Assembly (NCBI RefSeq): GCF_001968835.1
Contig: NZ_MRDE01000115.1
Location: forward strand, 1-35,511
Length of the DNA: 35,511 bases
Source of the DNA: Tersicoccus phoenicis
Lineage (GTDB): Bacteria > Actinomycetota > Actinomycetes > Actinomycetales > Micrococcaceae
Direction: 5' to 3'
Position numbers and translations under genes: made by a program. Below are positions 32,138 to 35,511 of the stretch, piece after piece; position 1 is the first letter of the stretch; every line of letters starts with the position of its first letter. The notes beneath the pieces are model-generated. The model searched no databases. It was not told the origin of the DNA and saw nothing but the letters and a program-made list of their open reading frames with translations.

Positions 32138-32477
32138 TCAGTGCTCCTCCCCAGACAGCCACTGGTCCTACGGTTTGCTCCCATCCTAGGGTGGCCGGGC
32201 TGAGTCGTCCGGCCCAGGTACGAGCGTGTCGGCAGTTCGTGCTCGGAGGTCATCGAGGTGGAGACCCTGCCCGTCGTGCGGCTCCTTCTTGCCCAGCTAG
32301 ATGTCGGCCACGTAGGGCGGTTCTCTGGGCGGCACCCGTCTGACTTGTGTGGGCAGGTGATTCGTTCTGACGCACGGTCCCGCGCGAGCCCAGACGCGGC
32401 CGTCGCCCTGATGAGTGGAGCTGGGCGACAGGGCGGTGTCCTGGGCGCACCTTCGAGTAACACGACGCAGGAGGTCC
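32138..32477. other. Gene-poor junction between cargo operon and resumed transfer operon
   Basis: No convincing gene lies in these 340 bases. Open frames here show neither a ribosome site nor recognisable residues. Near the cargo side, TAGGAT (antisense of 32183-32188) could be the -10 of the cargo promoter, with CGGACG 17 bases further up as a poor -35. The right part holds the AGGAGG ribosome site for the gene at 32478. The region probably contains the right insertion point of the cargo, but no repeat matching the left side (26756-26862) was evident by eye. Confidence 0.5.
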
Positions 32478-33311
32478 ATGATGCCCACGTTCTTCGATTC
32501 GACCGCCGACGCCGCCGAGGCGTCCGAGGCGCTGCGCGGGCTCGCGCACGCGAGCCGGGGGTTCGATCAGCCTGCCGAGATGTACGGGGTGATCGGTGAT
32601 TTGTCCTCGGGGATGCGCTCGCTGCGGCAGGCGCTCGACCAGATCGCCGATGTTCACGAGCGCAAGGCCGCGCACGCCTTCAACGACGCCGGCGACCACG
32701 AGGCGGGAGTGCGAGACGCGCTCGCTGCTGCGGAGGAGCTGCGTCAGGCTGCGAACCTCGTCGACCGGGCGTATGACCGGCTCGCGGAGGGGTTCATCGC
32801 TGCGGGGCGGATCGCCTGGCACCCCGAGCCCGCCATCGAGGAGACCGTGTCGTCGCGGTGGGTCAGCGTGGTGTTCGTCCAGGGAGAGGAGGCTGACCGA
32901 CCGTTGCGAATCCTCGGTGAGCTGGGGCATGTCGATGCGGTGGACTTCCTCGCGCAGTGGGACTACGGCGATGAGACCACGCAAGCCGCGTTGGAGAACG
33001 GGTACGTCTACGACGGGCCCGGCGAGGGCACCAACGACCGGGTGGCGATGTCGGGTGACTACGCGCTGGTCGTGAACACGCACGTCGGCTACGTCTCGCT
33101 GCTGCGCCGCTACCCCGAGCCGGAGGCAGAGCCCCAGGATGCCGAACCGGTCGGACCCTCTCCGGTGCAGGCTGGGCCGGAGTTGCTGGGGTCGTACTCG
33201 TCGCCGGGTGCCCCGGAGCGGGCCGATGTGCCGACGGCGAAGCGGGATGGGTCGTGGTTCGAGCCGGCCAAGATCACGGCGGCCAAGCAGGCGCGGGGGC
33301 TGGTGCGGTGA
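32478..33311 (+). CDS. Hypothetical transfer-operon protein, two apparent parts
   Basis: This 277-residue protein has two starts in tandem (ATG at 32478 and 32481); CAGGAGG just upstream favours the second slightly. Residues about 8-115 are all helical and Ala-rich (ADAAEASEALRGLAHASRG, AELAAGRI-like ends, LVDRAYDRLAEGFIAAGRIA). From about 125 a distinct beta-rich part begins (SSRWVSVVFVQGEEAD, AVDFLAQWDYGDETTQ, DYALVVNTHVGYVSLLRRY), followed by a Pro-rich tail. I do not recognise either part; the join may be a fusion of two genes. The stop overlaps the start of the VirB4-like gene (GTGA), so it belongs to the conjugation operon. Confidence 0.78.
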   Translation: MMPTFFDSTADAAEASEALRGLAHASRGFDQPAEMYGVIGDLSSGMRSLRQALDQIADVHERKAAHAFNDAGDHEAGVRDALAAAEELRQAANLVDRAYDRLAEGFIAAGRIAWHPEPAIEETVSSRWVSVVFVQGEEADRPLRILGELGHVDAVDFLAQWDYGDETTQAALENGYVYDGPGEGTNDRVAMSGDYALVVNTHVGYVSLLRRYPEPEAEPQDAEPVGPSPVQAGPELLGSYSSPGAPERADVPTAKRDGSWFEPAKITAAKQARGLVR

Positions 33312-34792
33312 CCGAGGATCGCGCGCGGCTGCACACTGCCGTTCTGGTGGCACCGTCGAAGGAGCGGCGCAAGCTCCGCAAGCAGCGCCGCAAGGCCGAG
33401 GCCAGGCTCCACGCCGAGCAGCGAAGGACTGCGCTCGCCGCCGCGAAGGCGAAGGCCGAGGAGGAGCGTGCCGAGCGCCGCGCAACTATCTGCCTGCCGA
33501 AGGCGGGCGAGCCTGGCGCGGCGCGGCTGCGCACTCCGGGCCGGTTCCATCTGACGCGGCATCAGGACACGTCGGCGACGCTGGCGGGTGCGTATCCGTT
33601 TGTCGCTGAGGGTGGGCTCGGTGCCGATGGGGTCTTCGTCGGTCAAGACCTGTACTCGGGTGGGAGCTTCGTCTATGACCCGTGGGTGCTCTACGCGCGC
33701 GGGATCATCACCGCGCCCAACGTGGTGCTGGCCGGGATCGTCGGCTCCGGGAAGTCATCGCTCGCGAAGTCGCTGTACACGCGGTCGTTGCCGTTCGGGC
33801 GGCGCGTGTACGTGCCCGGCGACCCGAAAGGCGAGCACACCGCGGTTGCCAACGCCGTCGGCGGGCGCGCGATCGTCCTCGGTCACGGTCTCAATACTCG
33901 CCTGAACCCGCTCGATGAAGGCCATCGGCCCAGTGGCCTGTCGGATGAGCAGTGGGCCTCGACCGTCGCAGCCCGGCGGCGTGATCTGATCGGCGCGCTC
34001 GCGGAGACTGTGCTCGCGCGGGGGTTGTCGCCGTTGGAGCACACCGCGATCGACATCGCCCTGACCCAGACGGTGCGGGAGAACGACGTGCCGATCCTGC
34101 CGATGGTCGTCGACCGCATCCTCGCCCCGAGCGCGGATGCCGACGGCCGGCTGGCCGAGGACGGCAGGGTCGTCGGCCACGCACTACGCCGTCTCGTCGC
34201 CGGCGACCTGGCCGGGTTGTTCGATGGGCCTTCGACGGTCGCGTTCGATCCGTCGTTGCCGATGATCTCGCTCGACCTCTCGCGGGTCACCGAGAACTCG
34301 ACGCTCATCTCGGTGTTGATGACGTGCTCGTCGGCATGGATGGAGTCCGCGCTGCTCGACCCGAACGGCGGGCAGCGGTGGGTGATCTACGACGAGGCCT
34401 GGCGGCTCATGTCCCATCCCGCGCTGTTGCGGCGGATGGATGCGCACTGGCGACTCGCACGGCACTACGGGATCGCGAACATGCTGATCTTCCACAAGCT
34501 CACCGACCTCGACAACGTGGGCGACCAGGGCTCCGCCATGCGCTCCCTGGCCAACTCACTGCTCGCGAACGCCGAGACGCGGATCGTGTACCGGCAGGAG
34601 TCCGACCAACTCGGGCCGACCGCAAGGGCACTCGGTCTGACCGGGACGGAGCAGCAGCTCTTGCCGAACCTCGGCGTCGGCCAAGGACTGTGGCGGATCA
34701 AGGCCAGGAGCTTCGTCTGCCAACACCAACTCCACCCCGACGAACTCGCGCTGTTCGACACCAGCAGCCGCGCAGCGGGAGATCACCGATGA
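33308..34792 (+). CDS. VirB4/TraC-like conjugation ATPase
   Basis: This 494-residue protein has a highly charged N-terminal helix (about residues 18-60, rich in KRKAE). Walker A lies at about 143-150 (AGIVGSGKSSLAKS) and Walker B near 358-365 (RWVIYDEAWRLM), followed by AHWRLARHYGIANMLIFHKL and the C-terminal arginine region of VirB4 proteins. It corresponds to the C-terminal motor half of VirB4; the N-terminal half is supplied by the SCO6880-type protein at 25286-26755. It powers pilus or channel assembly at the inner face of the membrane. The GTG start overlaps the previous stop, and the end overlaps the next start (ATGA). Confidence 0.88.
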   Translation: MTEDRARLHTAVLVAPSKERRKLRKQRRKAEARLHAEQRRTALAAAKAKAEEERAERRATICLPKAGEPGAARLRTPGRFHLTRHQDTSATLAGAYPFVAEGGLGADGVFVGQDLYSGGSFVYDPWVLYARGIITAPNVVLAGIVGSGKSSLAKSLYTRSLPFGRRVYVPGDPKGEHTAVANAVGGRAIVLGHGLNTRLNPLDEGHRPSGLSDEQWASTVAARRRDLIGALAETVLARGLSPLEHTAIDIALTQTVRENDVPILPMVVDRILAPSADADGRLAEDGRVVGHALRRLVAGDLAGLFDGPSTVAFDPSLPMISLDLSRVTENSTLISVLMTCSSAWMESALLDPNGGQRWVIYDEAWRLMSHPALLRRMDAHWRLARHYGIANMLIFHKLTDLDNVGDQGSAMRSLANSLLANAETRIVYRQESDQLGPTARALGLTGTEQQLLPNLGVGQGLWRIKARSFVCQHQLHPDELALFDTSSRAAGDHR

Positions 34793-35337
34793 ACGTCACC
34801 GGCCCGCGCCGATCCACCACGACCGACGACGAGAACATGGCGCCCGTCGAGCTGCCGCACGTCCTCGTCACCGTTGCCGATGACGGCACTCTCACCGCCA
34901 CGGTGGATGGAACCCACTTCGAGGAGTCGGGTGCGAGCGCGTGGACGCGGGCGACGTTCGGGCCGCTCATGGATGCCATTACCAAGGACCGCACGATCGC
35001 GGTCCGTGTCGAAGTTCGCGAGAGCGACGGAAGTGTGTTCACCGACATCCTCCGCACCCGCAAGCCTCGACGCGCAGTGGCACCGTCCGAGAACTCGGTA
35101 CCGGAGACTCGTCGGAGTCGTCACGCCCGCCGGGTGCCGCGCTTGGCTGAGGTCACGGCTCACGGGTTCGTGCCTGGCGAGGATGTCGCCGTCGCGACGA
35201 TCGTCTCCCATACCGACGCCACCGGAACCGGGGAGGCACGTGCACTCATCGGCCTCGACGACCTCCCCAACGGCACACACGAGGTGATCCTGCTCGGGCG
35301 CATCTCGGGCACGCTCGCGGTGCGGCGGCTGACATGA
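34789..35337 (+). CDS. Hypothetical protein downstream of VirB4-like ATPase
   Basis: This 182-residue protein has an ATG in ATGA overlap with the VirB4-like stop. The first part (VELPHVLVTVADDGTLTATVDG, then TFGPLMDAITKDRTIAVRVE, ESDGSVFTDILR) reads as a small alpha/beta domain resembling a forkhead-like or other peptide-binding fold only superficially. A basic linker (RKPRRAVAP, ETRRSRHARR) leads to a beta-rich C-terminal part (HGFVPGEDVAVATIV, GTHEVILLGRISGTLAVRR). There is no membrane segment. Position and coupling indicate a conjugation accessory protein; the family is unknown to me. Confidence 0.74.
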   Translation: MNVTGPRRSTTTDDENMAPVELPHVLVTVADDGTLTATVDGTHFEESGASAWTRATFGPLMDAITKDRTIAVRVEVRESDGSVFTDILRTRKPRRAVAPSENSVPETRRSRHARRVPRLAEVTAHGFVPGEDVAVATIVSHTDATGTGEARALIGLDDLPNGTHEVILLGRISGTLAVRRLT

Positions 35338-35440
35338 ACCAGCGGCAAGCCGGCGGAATGCCCTGTGCGTCAGGATGGTGTGAGACAACAGGGTTGATGT
35401 GCTTCCCATTGTATGGGGCGAGATTGGAACGAGATCCGAG

Positions 35441-35511
35441 ATGACGATGACCGTAGCTGATGCCGGCACCGATGATGGTGGGGTGGTGACTCCTCGAGCT
35501 GACCGTCCCAG
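35441..35511 (+). CDS. Start of a further gene, cut by window edge
   Basis: An ATG at 35441, with GAGATCCGAG just upstream, opens a frame (MTMTVADAGTDDGGVVTPRA) that runs to the window end without a stop. Only about 23 codons are visible, Asp/Thr/Gly-rich and probably a disordered N-terminus. The 103-base gap after the previous gene, unlike the overlaps before it, suggests a new transcription or translation unit. The identity cannot be judged. Confidence 0.4.
   Translation, partial: MTMTVADAGTDDGGVVTPRADRP

Noticed and set aside
32258-32599. Plus-strand frame of 113 codons before the resumed transfer operon
   Set aside because: The second half overlaps a well-supported gene out of frame, and the first half shows no ribosome site or recognisable residues; kept as gene-poor junction.
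32250-33485. Minus-strand frame of 411 codons across the resumed transfer operon
   Set aside because: It is antisense to two coupled plus-strand genes and has no ribosome site; composition is Arg/Pro-rich.

Overview
The window is high-GC DNA from an actinobacterium (Actinomycetota, probably a Micrococcales-type host). The evidence is strong G/C at third codon positions, many GTG starts with GTGA/ATGA overlaps, TAGnnT-type -10 elements, and conjugation genes of kinds I know only from actinobacteria (SCO6880-type, DUF6112-type and DUF2637 proteins). No database search was possible, so names rest on motifs and family knowledge. No rRNA, tRNA or CRISPR array was seen.

Layout. (1) 1-1974: a mobile-element scar. 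It holds an IS1634-family transposase on the minus strand, running off the left edge, and the 3' remnant of an IS5-family transposase whose end touches the stop codon of the next gene. (2) 1975-12202, minus strand: a tight defence-type operon of excisionase-like HTH protein, DUF499 ATPase, a small unrecognised protein, DUF1156 adenine methyltransferase, and a PLD-SNF2 helicase. (3) 12297-15393, minus strand: a regulatory cassette of XRE regulator, ImmA/IrrE-type metalloprotease, multi-pass membrane protein and membrane-anchored alpha/beta hydrolase. (4) 15457-15561: a divergent control region with four copies of a 14-bp palindrome laid over two opposed promoters. (5) 15706-26755, plus strand: backbone of an integrative and conjugative element (ICE) or conjugative plasmid: ArdC-like protein, PrimPol, DUF2637 protein, ParB, VirB8-like protein, three-domain wall hydrolase, two pilin-like proteins, TrbL/VirB6-like protein and SCO6880-type protein. 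(6) 26863-32137, minus strand: a four-gene cargo operon of visibly lower GC inside the transfer genes. It encodes an SAM methyltransferase with an extra N-terminal domain, an alpha/beta hydrolase, a STAND-like NTPase with a helical-toroid-like region, and a three-TM protein. (7) 32478-35511, plus strand: the transfer operon resumes with a fused hypothetical protein, a VirB4/TraC-like ATPase, a small hypothetical protein and the start of another gene.

How it works together (inference). The XRE protein probably represses both itself and the transfer operon from the shared palindromes. The adjacent metalloprotease is a candidate for inactivating it, as ImmA does to ImmR in ICEBs1. The membrane protein and hydrolase may add a signal input. 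The element carries two cargo modules. One is a recognisable modification/helicase/ATPase defence locus. The other, at 26863-32137, is a four-gene system I do not recognise. It has the look of a conflict system (sensor NTPase plus small membrane protein plus two enzymes) and is the best candidate here for something undescribed. Relaxase, coupling protein and integrase are not in the window and presumably lie outside it.
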